64,000 nucleotides of DNA from Ningiella ruwaisensis (GCF_004798935.1 NZ_RAHT01000001.1:732313-796312); one strand, 5' to 3'; positions 36,891-46,027 are shown, numbered from the stretch's first letter. The notes: generated from the sequence alone by a model not told the origin. Translations and numbers: made by a program.

Positions 36891-37138
36891 TATCCCCCTG
36901 TCACTGGCGGGAAGAATGCAACCTCATCACCGTCATTTATTTTTGCGTCTGAAGCGCTTAGCGTCTGGTTAACCGCAATCAAGACGTTTTTGCTTGATAA
37001 AAATTCAAAATCGTTATTTTGCTCGAGCAAGGTTTCTACTAAAGAAGCCACCGTCGTTTCGCCGCTTTGCTCAAGCTTGAGTGAGGCTACACCGGCTCTT
37101 TCTCTGAAGTCGGCAAAAAATTTAATGTTAATCATCAT
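36890..37138 (-). CDS. moaD: Molybdopterin synthase sulfur carrier subunit MoaD (82 aa)
   Basis: Ubiquitin-like protein of typical MoaD size ending in the required Gly-Gly (FFPPVTGG), which is adenylylated by MoeB and thiocarboxylated. Opens with INIKFFADFRERAG. MoeB is encoded at 41005 in this window. It overlaps moaE by one base and follows moaB by 48 bases. Confidence 0.95.
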   Translation of the reverse strand: MMINIKFFADFRERAGVASLKLEQSGETTVASLVETLLEQNNDFEFLSSKNVLIAVNQTLSASDAKINDGDEVAFFPPVTGG

Positions 37139-37186
37139 TCTATTCTCTATTTCACAGCACCTGCTCGCTCATCAATCCGTTAAGAG

Positions 37187-37735
37187 TCAAGCTGTATCTC
37201 TGCTTTTGCATGCCGGTGCATCTGATAAGTGCGGCACAAAATTACAAGGACCCTGCGCACCATTAAGTTGTGGCTGAATAATGCCCTGCCACGCTGTTCT
37301 GCATGCCCCGGTTGAACCGGGTACACAAAAAATAATTGTTCCGTTCGCCAAACCTGCAATTGCTCGCGATTGAATGGTCGATGTGCCAATTTCTTTATAA
37401 GACAAATAGCGGAAAAGCTCGCCAAAACCTTCAACTTCCTTATCAAACAGAACGCTAACAGCTTCTGGCGTTGAATCGCGTTGGGTGAATCCCGTTCCGC
37501 CTGTAATAAGCACGGCTTGTACATTCTGGTCGGCAATGTAATCTGATACCTTGGCTCGGATGAGATAGACGTCATCAATCACAATATCGCGGCGCACCAC
37601 ACTATGCCCCTCTTCTTTTGCACTGGTAGCCAGAAACTCACCTGAGGTATCCGTTTCAAAGGTTCGCGTGTCAGAAATGGTTAATACCGCTATGTTTAAT
37701 GCGGTAAATGTTTTATTAGCATGCCCCATGAGCAA
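37187..37735 (-). CDS. moaB: Molybdopterin adenylyltransferase-type protein MoaB (182 aa)
   Basis: MoaB/Mog family fold with VLITGGTGFTQRDSTPEA and the EVEGFGELFRYLSYKEIGTS segment characteristic of MoaB rather than MogA, then CVPGSTGACRTAWQGII. Role: adenylylation of molybdopterin, the MogA-like activity, which fits because no mogA is seen here. The 5' end overlaps mobA by 20 bp; a second ATG two codons in is an equally plausible start. Confidence 0.93.
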   Translation of the reverse strand: MLMGHANKTFTALNIAVLTISDTRTFETDTSGEFLATSAKEEGHSVVRRDIVIDDVYLIRAKVSDYIADQNVQAVLITGGTGFTQRDSTPEAVSVLFDKEVEGFGELFRYLSYKEIGTSTIQSRAIAGLANGTIIFCVPGSTGACRTAWQGIIQPQLNGAQGPCNFVPHLSDAPACKSRDTA

Positions 37736-38309
37736 ACTCTCCTGAAATCAATGTGGAATTATTTACCAAAAATTCTTTTGCCATCTGCCAATCTGCTGGC
37801 GTATTTGTATTGAGTAACGAAATACTATTTTGGCATTGAATGCGTTGCATTGGAAAATGCTGACAAAATTGCCCCACTGAGTAGCATGAATCGCAGCGCA
37901 AGGTATAATCAAGCGCTATGCGGGTAGTGGGTGTATTACGTAAATACAGCGGTAGGTTATGTCCGGCAATTGAGACGTTTAGATTCTGTTTTCGGCCCAC
38001 CGTCAGCATAAATTCGAGCGCCTCTATTTCAATTAACGGCACATCGACGGGCAAAATAAGTAGATGATGCTGAACAAATCGGTTAGCCACTGCATGTATG
38101 CCCGAAAGCGGACCTTTGTTTTGAATTAGATCCGCAATATGACCACGATGGCCATCATTTCGGCTTACAACTACCTCGTCAACTGATGTGCCTGAGAGGA
38201 TTTTTATTGCTCGTGCAAGCAAGCTTAGCTCATTAATTTCAAGCAAGGCTTTGTCTTGACCCATTCGAGAAGAGCGTCCGCCTGCTAAAACTACACCTAA
38301 TGTTTGCAT
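37716..38309 (-). CDS. mobA: Molybdenum cofactor guanylyltransferase MobA (197 aa)
   Basis: GTP-binding signature LGVVLAGGRSSRMGQDKALL at the N-terminus and LLILPVDVPLIE for the metal-binding aspartate. It converts Moco into the bis-MGD form needed by NarG. Similar in length to E. coli MobA. Lies 11 bases downstream of moaA and overlaps moaB, so it belongs to the moa operon. Confidence 0.93.
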   Translation of the reverse strand: MQTLGVVLAGGRSSRMGQDKALLEINELSLLARAIKILSGTSVDEVVVSRNDGHRGHIADLIQNKGPLSGIHAVANRFVQHHLLILPVDVPLIEIEALEFMLTVGRKQNLNVSIAGHNLPLYLRNTPTTRIALDYTLRCDSCYSVGQFCQHFPMQRIQCQNSISLLNTNTPADWQMAKEFLVNNSTLISGEFAHGAC

Positions 38310-38320
38310 ATTATCCTCTT

Positions 38321-39310
38321 TTAGCCGCCTAACATGGCAAGCTGTTTTGTTGCGCCTGTAAAACCTTCATCTAAAAAGTGTCCAAACTTTTTCTCCATGA
38401 CATGATGACGAATGGCTTCACAGCTTGCATCCACATCGCCAGACGCTAAAAGCGGAGCGATATCTACGCCATTTTCGGCGAATAAACATAAATGCAATTT
38501 ACCTTGAGACGACACGCGCAGACGATTACACGTCGCACAAAAGTCTTTACTATATGGCATGATCAAGCCAATATTGCCTGCAAATTCAGCATGTGAAAAT
38601 TCTTGAGCAGGACCGGCTTCTTCACCACGAATGATACGTTGCCAACCTTGAGCCAAAAGCGTTTCTTTTATTTGTTCTCCAGCAACGTGATTCGCTTTAA
38701 AAAATTGTCCGTTATCGCCGGTTTGCATTAATTCAATAAAGCGCCAGGTGACTGGATGACTGCGCAAATACTCAAAAAATGCATCGAGGCCTTTGTAGTT
38801 AAATTGTTTGAGCATCACAGTGTTGAACTTGATCTGCGCGATACCTGCTTCAACGGCTTTATCTACGCCAGCTAAAATATCCTGAAGTTTATTTTTACCC
38901 GTAATAGCAGCGAACATTCTAGGATCCAGACTATCTGCACTCACATTTAGCGCATCAAGTCCTGCATTTTTATAAGCCTGCGCGTCACGTTTGAGCAAAA
39001 ACGCGTTTGTCGTCAATGCCACGGTTTTGATACCTTCAACCGACTTGCATAGGGCGATGATTTCACATAAATCTTTTCGCAATGCAGGCTCACCGCCTGT
39101 AATTCGTATCTTTGTTGTGCCTAACCTGGCAAATGCTTTTACTAAGGTTTCGATCTGCAACAGTGACATGCCGCCTTTTGGCGTATCGCAAGGATTACCG
39201 TCAGGCAGACAATAATTGCATCTGAAATTGCATAGTTCTGTAATGGACAGGCGCAGATACTTGAAGCGCCTGCCAAATGAGTCTTGTAATTGCTGCTTTT
39301 GATTTTCCAC
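38321..39310 (-). CDS. moaA: GTP 3',8-cyclase MoaA (329 aa)
   Basis: Radical SAM enzyme starting Moco synthesis. The N-terminal cluster motif is CNFRCNYC, then RITGGEPALRK. The C-terminal second cluster is CATCNRLRVSSQGKLHLC. It ends in a Gly-Gly tail (LAMLGG) required by MoaA. The start codon is GTG at 39310, with AAAGG upstream. First gene of the moaA-mobA-moaB-moaD-moaE operon, preceded by a structured leader that looks like a Moco riboswitch. Confidence 0.96.
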   Translation of the reverse strand: MENQKQQLQDSFGRRFKYLRLSITELCNFRCNYCLPDGNPCDTPKGGMSLLQIETLVKAFARLGTTKIRITGGEPALRKDLCEIIALCKSVEGIKTVALTTNAFLLKRDAQAYKNAGLDALNVSADSLDPRMFAAITGKNKLQDILAGVDKAVEAGIAQIKFNTVMLKQFNYKGLDAFFEYLRSHPVTWRFIELMQTGDNGQFFKANHVAGEQIKETLLAQGWQRIIRGEEAGPAQEFSHAEFAGNIGLIMPYSKDFCATCNRLRVSSQGKLHLCLFAENGVDIAPLLASGDVDASCEAIRHHVMEKKFGHFLDEGFTGATKQLAMLGG

Positions 39311-39329
39311 ACAAACACCTTTCCAATTT

Positions 39330-39460
39330 CGAGTAAACTCGTCGGGAGGCCAGGCAATTTCTTATCCTGACCCGGCGAAACAATAAAGTCAAAACTGAAT
39401 GAATTTGATTGAATCGCGGCATGCCACCCATAGTCAGACGTTTAGACGTGTTGTCTGGCC
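39330..39460 (-). promoter_or_regulatory. Probable Moco riboswitch in the moaA leader
   Basis: Upstream of moaA the minus-strand leader is closed by a long-range stem GGCCAG (39455-39460) with CTGGCC (39348-39353). Inside are ATGGGTGGCATGCCGCG and a GATTCAATC-type segment, and the 3' side reads GCCTCCCGACG. These match my memory of the Moco RNA motif found before moaA in Gammaproteobacteria. A small hairpin CGAGT-AA-ACTCG (39330-39341) lies between it and the ribosome site, where ligand binding could control translation. A covariance-model search would settle it. Confidence 0.7.
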
Positions 39461-39553
39461 TTAGGTTGACATGCTCGAAGTGATAGCTTCATTTAATTGT
39501 GATACAAACTATTGTGGTCCAAAAAAGACCAAATTGAAATGATGCTGAAGGAA

Positions 39554-39569
39554 TACTCACTAGTAGGTA
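39554..39569. promoter_or_regulatory. NarL/NarP-type 7-2-7 palindrome upstream of moaA
   Basis: TACTCAC-TA-GTAGGTA has the exact 7-2-7 spacing with one mismatch in each heptamer to TACYYMT / AKRRGTA. It sits ~95 bp upstream of the riboswitch-like leader, between the porin stop and moaA, where a moaA promoter element would be expected. Confidence 0.5.
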
Positions 39570-39575
39570 CACGGC

Positions 39576-40781
39576 CTAAAACTTTGCCGTCACCATTGCC
39601 CAAAATTTATTGCTATCGACTGAGAATTCATCTGCACTGTAATTCGCATATTTGAGCAACAAACCTGTGTTTTTAGCAAGCGGATAATTGGCGACCAGAT
39701 TAAGTTCGTTGCCATAATCTATACTGCCTACATCAGATTCCAATTGATGGTATATGGCGCTAAGTTTTAAATCGCCGAGTTTACCTGATGCCTTAACGTA
39801 TAAATCATTCACGCCTTGTGCAGGTGTATTTAAAAATTTGTCTGCAAAGCCCTGAAATTTATGTAAGGTTGCCAAAGGTGTGCTAAAGCCCACTCCATTG
39901 TCGCTTCCTAAGGATTCGTATCCGATACCCAAGTTTACGCCAGATACAGGAGTAGATAACTCCAATGCCAGATAATCAGCAGAGAAATCATTGGGATTGT
40001 CACCTTCCTCACTTTGACGAGCAAGCGATGCATGCACCGTTACCATTGCAAGCGTACCATCGTAACTTGCACCAATGGTTTTTGTGCTGATGGCATTGGC
40101 CAAGTCAAAATCCAAACTGTAGGCAAAGCCGGTGACTTTATGTTTATCATTTATTTGATAATGTGTGTTGAGTAAGTGCAAATTGCCTGCTAAATCAGAA
40201 TTTGGACTGTCAGTGCCAAATATTCGATTAACGTTGTGGATGAAGCTGTAGTCAACATGCAATCCCTGATTACCATTGTATTGTAAGCGATAGCCATCGT
40301 AGGTCTGTTCGTTTTGACGCCACGCAACCCCGCCAATAAAACGCTGATCATTGTGATTAATGCGTTGACGGCCAGCACTAAACACAAAATCACCTGCTTT
40401 ATAGCCAACATAAGCTTGGTTTGTTTCGGTGTCGGTTGGATCAGCCACTACCGGATACTGCACGTTTCCATTTACAGTACTGTTGTAGTTTTCATTGCCA
40501 ATTGCACTGACGTTATCAAACTCGACAACAGCAAAAAAGCCATTGAAGTCACCACTTGTATAGGATAAGCGCGTGAGAAGCGTAGAAGCATTCGCGGTTT
40601 TATCGATATTGTCTTGTGACACTCGCTCATAGCGGTAGCGCAAAGTAAGATCTGCATCGCCTTCAGTAATTGCGCTTTGAAAATTTGCGAATGAAAAATC
40701 ATTCGCTGCCATTGTGGGTGTACTTAAAGCACCAAGACCTACTAAACTTGCGCCAATCAATGTGGCTAAACGTGTTTTCAT
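39576..40781 (-). CDS. Outer-membrane porin, alginate-export-like barrel (401 aa)
   Basis: Signal peptide (MKTRLATLIGASLVGLGALS, cut after TMA) and a barrel of alternating strands. It has a conserved-looking FSAGRQRINHNDQRFIGG segment seen in alginate-export-domain porins and ends in a C-terminal aromatic (AMVTAKF). Start 40781 is set by AGGAAA 9 bases upstream. It would form a passive channel in the outer membrane. The substrate is unknown, but its promoter gap carries a NarL-type site and it sits among nitrate genes, so nitrate/nitrite passage is conceivable. That is inference. Confidence 0.75.
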   Translation of the reverse strand: MKTRLATLIGASLVGLGALSTPTMAANDFSFANFQSAITEGDADLTLRYRYERVSQDNIDKTANASTLLTRLSYTSGDFNGFFAVVEFDNVSAIGNENYNSTVNGNVQYPVVADPTDTETNQAYVGYKAGDFVFSAGRQRINHNDQRFIGGVAWRQNEQTYDGYRLQYNGNQGLHVDYSFIHNVNRIFGTDSPNSDLAGNLHLLNTHYQINDKHKVTGFAYSLDFDLANAISTKTIGASYDGTLAMVTVHASLARQSEEGDNPNDFSADYLALELSTPVSGVNLGIGYESLGSDNGVGFSTPLATLHKFQGFADKFLNTPAQGVNDLYVKASGKLGDLKLSAIYHQLESDVGSIDYGNELNLVANYPLAKNTGLLLKYANYSADEFSVDSNKFWAMVTAKF

Positions 40782-40917
40782 AATATTTTCCTGCAATGAA
40801 TGGTAAAAACAATGAAATTGATTGTAGGCCTTTAATTCACTTTTTAAAGAAAAATATTAATAAAAACATAAAGATACCAACATTAACTTCAGTGGTGATT
40901 TTGTGGTTAGGCAAGTT

Positions 40918-40933
40918 TACCCATTAATAGGCA
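40918..40933. promoter_or_regulatory. NarL/NarP-type 7-2-7 palindrome between the porin gene and moeB
   Basis: TACCCAT-TA-ATAGGCA: a perfect left heptamer and one mismatch in the right heptamer, at correct spacing. It lies 137 bp upstream of the porin start and 72 bp upstream of moeB, so either could be the target. Confidence 0.55.
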
Positions 40934-41004
40934 TTGAACCTGTTTCGCCGAGGTGATACAAGCGTTTACATCTGAGTAACTTATCAAAAGAGGTGGCTTT
41001 TTTA

Positions 41005-41793
41005 ATGCAAAATAATATGCAAAAAAATAGGCAAACAAGCACGCGAGAATTGAGTACCGCTGAGGCAATGCGCTACAACCGTCAAATTATGATCCCAGGC
41101 TTTGACCTGGATAAACAGGAAATTTTACTTAGTGCAAGGGTCTTAATCGTGGGGGCTGGCGGTTTAGGATGCAGTGCTGCTCAGTTTTTATGTGCTGCCG
41201 GCACAGGACACATTAGCGTAATGGACGACGACACCGTAGAAATTACCAACCTGCAGCGCCAAATACTGCATTTTGAAAAGGATGTAGGTTTACGTAAAGC
41301 GTGTTCGGCAAAAGACACGCTTAAATCAATCAACAGCGGTGTTAGCGTCGATGCCATTATCGAACGAGCCTCAGAAGATAATTTACCGGAACTGATTGAA
41401 AGTCACGATATTGTACTTGATTGTAGCGACAACCTGGATACGCGAAATTTACTGAATCGCTTATGCTATGAACATGGCACGTCATTAGTTTCAGGTGCTG
41501 CCATTCGTATGGAAGGTCAAATCTTTTGTGTAATACCGGAAAAACGCAGTGCTTGTTATGCATGCATTAGCCGTTTTTTTGGCGAACTAAACTTAAGCTG
41601 TGTAGAGTCAGGTATTATGTCACCTGTCGTGGGTATTGTAGGCGCCTCGCAGGCTTTGGAAGCCATAAAAATTTTATGCGATTTTGGAAAGCCTGCGATA
41701 AACCAACTTCAAGTTTTTGATGCCATGCAATCACATTGGCAAAACTTTAATGTAAATGCACAAGATGATTGCGCAGTTTGCTCGTCATTTTAG
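41005..41793 (+). CDS. moeB: Molybdopterin-synthase adenylyltransferase MoeB (262 aa)
   Basis: ThiF/MoeB/E1-like enzyme that adenylylates the C-terminus of MoaD. ATP-binding VLIVGAGGLGCSAAQFL, then DDDTVEITNLQRQ, the DCSDNLDTR segment and zinc cysteines in ACYACI and CAVC. It has no rhodanese domain. Start at 41005 is favoured over the upstream GTG because AGAGGTGG is well placed for it. Divergent from the porin gene. Confidence 0.92.
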   Translation: MQNNMQKNRQTSTRELSTAEAMRYNRQIMIPGFDLDKQEILLSARVLIVGAGGLGCSAAQFLCAAGTGHISVMDDDTVEITNLQRQILHFEKDVGLRKACSAKDTLKSINSGVSVDAIIERASEDNLPELIESHDIVLDCSDNLDTRNLLNRLCYEHGTSLVSGAAIRMEGQIFCVIPEKRSACYACISRFFGELNLSCVESGIMSPVVGIVGASQALEAIKILCDFGKPAINQLQVFDAMQSHWQNFNVNAQDDCAVCSSF

Positions 41794-41854
41794 GCCTCAG
41801 CAGTAAACTTCCGCACACAGTGCAATAAAATTATACCGCAGAAAGCATAACACC

Positions 41855-42010
41855 CTAGTTTGCATCCTCTTTTTGCTCTTGCTCAAGCTCTTTTTCGACT
41901 TTTTTAAATTTTCGAATATCGGCATCAAGCGCGCGCTCTACGGTTTTTCTACCTAAAAATGCGATTGGCGCATAAGGATACTTTCGCTTAAAAAACTTTT
42001 TAAATATCAT
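41855..42010 (-). CDS. Small basic/coiled hypothetical protein (51 aa)
   Basis: Starts MIFKKFFKRKYPYAPIAF with a strong AGAGGGG site upstream, continues through LGRKTVERALDADIRKF and ends in a Lys/Glu-rich coiled segment (KKVEKELEQEQKED) before TAG. The ribosome site and protein-like composition argue that it is real. No family recognised. Convergent with moeB. Confidence 0.6.
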   Translation of the reverse strand: MIFKKFFKRKYPYAPIAFLGRKTVERALDADIRKFKKVEKELEQEQKEDAN

Positions 42011-42470
42011 AATCCCCTCTCAAAAACAGACTCCGCCTAATGGTGTATCGCGCTCGTTAAACCGTCTATTTTTAGCGTTTTTATTTTTGTTATGAAAGAC
42101 GTGATCTAGAGTGATGTCGCGACACAAATTATGTGGAGGTAAAATAGTTTATTTCAATTCGCTATTGGCAACTAGCAAGTAACAAGCCAACTAACTAACA
42201 ACAAGCAAAAACAAATCAGGACACTTTTAACAAAAGTGTCATGAAACCGTAATACTACTATAGTAAGCGAAAAATAGATAGCGGATTTTTTGCTCGACTA
42301 AGATCCACAATTTTTTATTATGCACTTGTGTAAGCTCTTCTACGCTTTCAGCTACTGATATGTAAAACTTTCACGCACCTGACATTTTTAATTGTCTGCA
42401 TCTCAACTCATCAATAAATGAATAATATTGATTCACAAGATCACCAGCACTTATTCTTACTGCCTTCAAC
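42011..42470. other. Intergenic region without a recognisable gene
   Basis: About 460 AT-rich bases between two minus-strand genes. Reading frames are short. It contains a GCAAGTAACAAGCC / AACAAGCAAAAAC low-complexity stretch near 42173-42215 and a perfect hairpin at 42220-42240. It presumably holds the 51-aa gene promoter and the 3' end of the next transcript. Confidence 0.5.
42220..42240. repeat. Perfect inverted repeat
   Basis: GACACTTTT-AAC-AAAAGTGTC, a 9-bp perfect stem with a 3-base loop. It is 230 bases from the nearest gene end and has no T tract beside it, so it may be an operator or a weak terminator. Confidence 0.5.
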
Positions 42471-43208
42471 TTAAAACTTTTTAGTAAATCGCATAAAAAA
42501 GTTATGTTTGCGGCTGTCGTCGCTTAAACCATGCAGATAACGGAACTCATAGTTAATGTCGGCAAATTTGCCACTAACAGCAGGGCCAAACTCGTGGGAT
42601 TGCTCATTATAAGAGCCAAAATCGCCTAGTTCGCCATAGCTATTAAAAAGCTGAAGCCCCACACGCACACCATTTTCAAGTTTTTTGCTCACACTTCCTC
42701 GCGTTTGAATACCCAAGTCGCCACCGTCATCATTGCTACCAATATATTGCGATACAATCAGGGTGGCTCTGGCACGCCATGCGCTTCCTAAATCCCACTC
42801 ATTTCCCCACTGAGCGGCAACTTCATCAGGGCGACTGCCCCGACGGGTTCTTACCTCAAAGCGCAGTGCACTCGACCAACGATACTCACTGGCCTTTCTG
42901 AAATTATAAAGTAATTCAGCGCGCGCGAAATCATACTCGAAACCCTCTCTATCACGCATTTGTAAAACCAAACGCCCACGGAAATCTGCGTTAAAAGCGT
43001 GCTGATAGTGCATCCGATAAAGCCAAATATCCCCAAATCGATCATCGTCATCAGCGGGCGACATGGCAAGTCGTACTTGGAAACTTCGGTCATTCGGATC
43101 TATATTTGGCCCCATTACACCTGAAATATTGGCAGCAATCACGTTGGATGCGTAAAAGACTGTTGAAAACACAATGAAAAGCAACAATTGAGTAAGGCGA
43201 AAGCGCAA
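42471..43208 (-). CDS. Predicted outer-membrane beta-barrel protein (245 aa)
   Basis: Signal peptide (LLLFIVFSTVFYASNVIA) followed by short amphipathic strands with many Arg/Asp residues and a C-terminal FFMRFTKKF ending in an aromatic residue, as in small outer-membrane barrels. Strand-like units include GRLVLQMRDREG and NGVRVGLQLFNSYG. I do not recognise a defined family. It lies between moeB and nnrS, so nitrate linkage is positional only. Confidence 0.6.
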   Translation of the reverse strand: MRFRLTQLLLFIVFSTVFYASNVIAANISGVMGPNIDPNDRSFQVRLAMSPADDDDRFGDIWLYRMHYQHAFNADFRGRLVLQMRDREGFEYDFARAELLYNFRKASEYRWSSALRFEVRTRRGSRPDEVAAQWGNEWDLGSAWRARATLIVSQYIGSNDDGGDLGIQTRGSVSKKLENGVRVGLQLFNSYGELGDFGSYNEQSHEFGPAVSGKFADINYEFRYLHGLSDDSRKHNFFMRFTKKF

Positions 43209-43445
43209 ATTAAACCTCTCTGTTTAAGTAAACGAACACTAATTATGACATTTTTTTGATGTTTTGATGAATTTTTTATTAATTTTTTGTGACAGCACTT
43301 AATTAAAAAAACTGAATTGTCAAATGTCATATTCATTTGCCATTCACCATGATTTAATCAAATGCTTCGTGAAAGTTATGTGAGGATTTTTAAAACTCGC
43401 TTCTTGGTTTGTTTATTGCTCCTTACTTACCCCCCCCGCTCAAGG

Positions 43446-44639
43446 TCAACCCGGGCGCCCATCTACTCTTGGACTGATTAAAATCGGCAAGTAGATCCAT
43501 AAAAAGCATGCGAATGAAAGGCACCATAGCAAACCGGATAGTACCCATAGATTAGTGATATGAGCAGGCACTAACCACACCAACAAACTTCTGCTAATTG
43601 CTGCAAGCGCAATGGCCACATAAGCAATAACCGTAATTGATGAGGTTTGCAGCATCCGACCGGTATGCCCTAAAGAAACACGAGACATCATAGCGATTAT
43701 CATCCCCCCTATGACCCCTACCGTAAGACTGTGGATCGCCGCGCTTAAGCTGATAAGGCTCGTGAAATAATGAAGCGCCAGCAGCCCAAGCCCGAGCGGG
43801 ATAAAAAACATGCTCAAGTGTAATGACCAGACTAAAGGCACTTTAAGTGTTACCCACGGGCGCCAATACAAGCTTCGAAATAAATGGAAAGCCGCTGCAA
43901 GTACACTTAAAGCGCCAAGAATGTTTGCGTTAAGTGAAAACAGCATGCCAACAGCTATGGCTATCAATAGCGCAATACAGCTTAACTCTACCCAGCGAAT
44001 AGGCTGCACTTTTTGTGTTTGCGTACCATTTGCAGTAAACATAGGAATAACGCGGCCGCCAATTAGGGCGACAACCACAGTCACGAGCATGACCATAGCG
44101 TAAAAACCCTGACGCGCAAAACTTTCACTCAAGCCAAAGGCTGGCAAATAAGTGAAGATATTTGCTATCGTCATCAATAATAAAAGCGGAACAAACACTA
44201 AGTTGCGATATTGCTTTATTCTGAGCACCGGACGCGCCAGAAAAAACGCGACAAGCGGCAAAAACACTAAATCGACCAAAGCAATAATGAAAACGGGTAT
44301 TTCCAGATTTGCCAAAAGCAGCAATCGCGCAGCTAACCAAACTGAAAAGAGAAAAATGAGCGATTTTCCTTTTAGTCCCGGAATACCAGTCCAATTTTGA
44401 ACGGCAGTAAGCAAAAATCCGGCAATAATGGCTGTGGTAAAGCCAAACAGCATTTCGTGGCTATGCCACCATATTACGCTGTGAAAAGGACTACTCGACA
44501 ATACACCTTTAAGCGCCAATAGCCATAAGGCTATCGCGATAAATGCGAATGCACTGCCAAACAGAAAAAAAGGTCGAAACCCCAAGCGCCAAAAAGGCAT
44601 AATTTTCTGCTCTTTTGCATTATCGGTGATATTGATCAT
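43446..44639 (-). CDS. nnrS: NnrS family membrane protein (397 aa)
   Basis: Multi-helix (about twelve) heme/copper-containing NnrS protein, implicated in resistance to nitric oxide stress and linked to denitrification genes. Typical N-terminus FWRLGFRPFFLFGSAFA, then SVIWWHSHEMLFGFTTAIIA with candidate metal-binding histidines. The start overlaps the stop of the narK1-like gene by 4 bp, so the two are co-translated. NO would arise from nitrite made by NarG. Confidence 0.9.
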   Translation of the reverse strand: MINITDNAKEQKIMPFWRLGFRPFFLFGSAFAFIAIALWLLALKGVLSSSPFHSVIWWHSHEMLFGFTTAIIAGFLLTAVQNWTGIPGLKGKSLIFLFSVWLAARLLLLANLEIPVFIIALVDLVFLPLVAFFLARPVLRIKQYRNLVFVPLLLLMTIANIFTYLPAFGLSESFARQGFYAMVMLVTVVVALIGGRVIPMFTANGTQTQKVQPIRWVELSCIALLIAIAVGMLFSLNANILGALSVLAAAFHLFRSLYWRPWVTLKVPLVWSLHLSMFFIPLGLGLLALHYFTSLISLSAAIHSLTVGVIGGMIIAMMSRVSLGHTGRMLQTSSITVIAYVAIALAAISRSLLVWLVPAHITNLWVLSGLLWCLSFACFLWIYLPILISPRVDGRPG

Positions 44640-45931
44640 AGTTCATCTTGCTCCAAAAAATTATATTGCTCTGCACGTTGTAAACGATTCAGGTAGCGTT
44701 CGCGTTTGATAGCAAAGTGCATTAAAAACATGCATACCGCCAAGACTCCGTATAGCAACATGAATGCCGCACTATAGACACCTGCAAAGTCAACCGCCAA
44801 ACCAAAAAGTATAGGAAGTGTGCATCCACCTAGTGCCCCAATCATCGCCACCATTCCGCCTACGCTCCCCATCTGTTCAGGGTAATAGTCGTTAATCAGT
44901 TTATAAACACTTGCTCGACCAAATCCTTGCGCCAAGCCAATGATCAGAAGCAAAAAGGTGAAAATCCACAGGTTTAAATTGATGCTAATATTCACATCTT
45001 TCTCTACGCCGTGAATTGTCATGGTGGTAGGTGGGTAACTTAAAAAAAACAAACAAATCAGGCATATCCAGAAAACGCCCCAGTTTACGTTACGCGCCCC
45101 GTAACGGTCGGCAAACCAGCCACCAGCAGCGCGAGCCATGCTTGAGCTGATAACAAATAACAATGTAAGCGCCATCGCTTGATTAACCGGTAATTGATAG
45201 GCATTAACATAGTATTGAGGAAGCCACAAAAGCAAGGCCAAAAAACTGCCAAATACAAAATAATAATACAGACTAAATCGCCACACGCGGGCATGCGCGA
45301 GCGGCTTTATAAAAAAACCAAAGCGTTTGGGAGCACGCTTACGAATATGCAAAGGCGTATTCGGTGCGATCAGCCAAAATAACACAGCGGTGACACCGAG
45401 CATAGAGGCATAGCTTGGCCCAACAAACGCTGTACCAAACACGTCTCGAATGTAAGGCACAAGGGTAAGGCTAAGTGCAGCCCCGGCATTGCCAGCCCCA
45501 AAAACGCCCATGGCCGTGCCTTGCTCAGAACTTTCAAACCAGTCGCTTAAATATCGAATACCAATGGTAAAGGATATCCCCGATATGCCTATCAAAAGAC
45601 CTGTTAATAAATAGGCTGAAAAACTTTGCGCCTCAGATAAAAAGAAAAGTGGCGGCACAACAAAAAGCATCTGCCAAAAATAGATTGTTTTGGAGGAATA
45701 GCGCTCGCACAACAAGCCTACCGGTAGTCTTAAAAGCGCCCCACTTAAAATGGGGGCTGAAAGCAATAGGCCAATTTGGGTTGAACTTAAATCAAGACTG
45801 TCTTTAAGGTCGATGCTCATCACAGCATACAAGGTCCACACCGAAAAGTTCACAGCAAACGCAAGGGTCGCCATAATAAGCGCTTTTGTTGACTGGGATT
45901 TTTTTAAACTTTGATATTCCACGATTTGCAT
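44636..45931 (-). CDS. NarK1-type nitrate transporter, MFS (431 aa)
   Basis: MFS protein of the nitrate/nitrite porter family: conserved GLLLSAPILSGALLRLPVG in TM2, FTIGIRYLSDWFESSEQGTA with a signature arginine, and GVFGAGNAGAALS as the glycine-rich nitrate signature. Shorter than the NarK at 27676 and lacking its long N-terminal cytoplasmic segment, so it is more like NarK1 (proton-nitrate symport). First gene of a two-gene operon with nnrS, behind a perfect NarL-type palindrome. Confidence 0.85.
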   Translation of the reverse strand: MQIVEYQSLKKSQSTKALIMATLAFAVNFSVWTLYAVMSIDLKDSLDLSSTQIGLLLSAPILSGALLRLPVGLLCERYSSKTIYFWQMLFVVPPLFFLSEAQSFSAYLLTGLLIGISGISFTIGIRYLSDWFESSEQGTAMGVFGAGNAGAALSLTLVPYIRDVFGTAFVGPSYASMLGVTAVLFWLIAPNTPLHIRKRAPKRFGFFIKPLAHARVWRFSLYYYFVFGSFLALLLWLPQYYVNAYQLPVNQAMALTLLFVISSSMARAAGGWFADRYGARNVNWGVFWICLICLFFLSYPPTTMTIHGVEKDVNISINLNLWIFTFLLLIIGLAQGFGRASVYKLINDYYPEQMGSVGGMVAMIGALGGCTLPILFGLAVDFAGVYSAAFMLLYGVLAVCMFLMHFAIKRERYLNRLQRAEQYNFLEQDEL

Positions 45932-46027
45932 AAAGTTGAATGAGTGCGGATTGCTACAAACTATACTCGCTCACGCATTCTCTCTCTAGCGTAAATAAAC
46001 CTCACAGAGTTTAGGGAAAACACTCAC

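Noticed and set aside
37180..37578. 132-aa minus-strand frame overlapping moaB
   Set aside because: It is an out-of-frame shadow of moaB.
43430..43437. Run of eight C residues after nnrS
   Set aside because: Outside coding sequence and without an associated gene that could phase-vary; may also be a base-call artefact.
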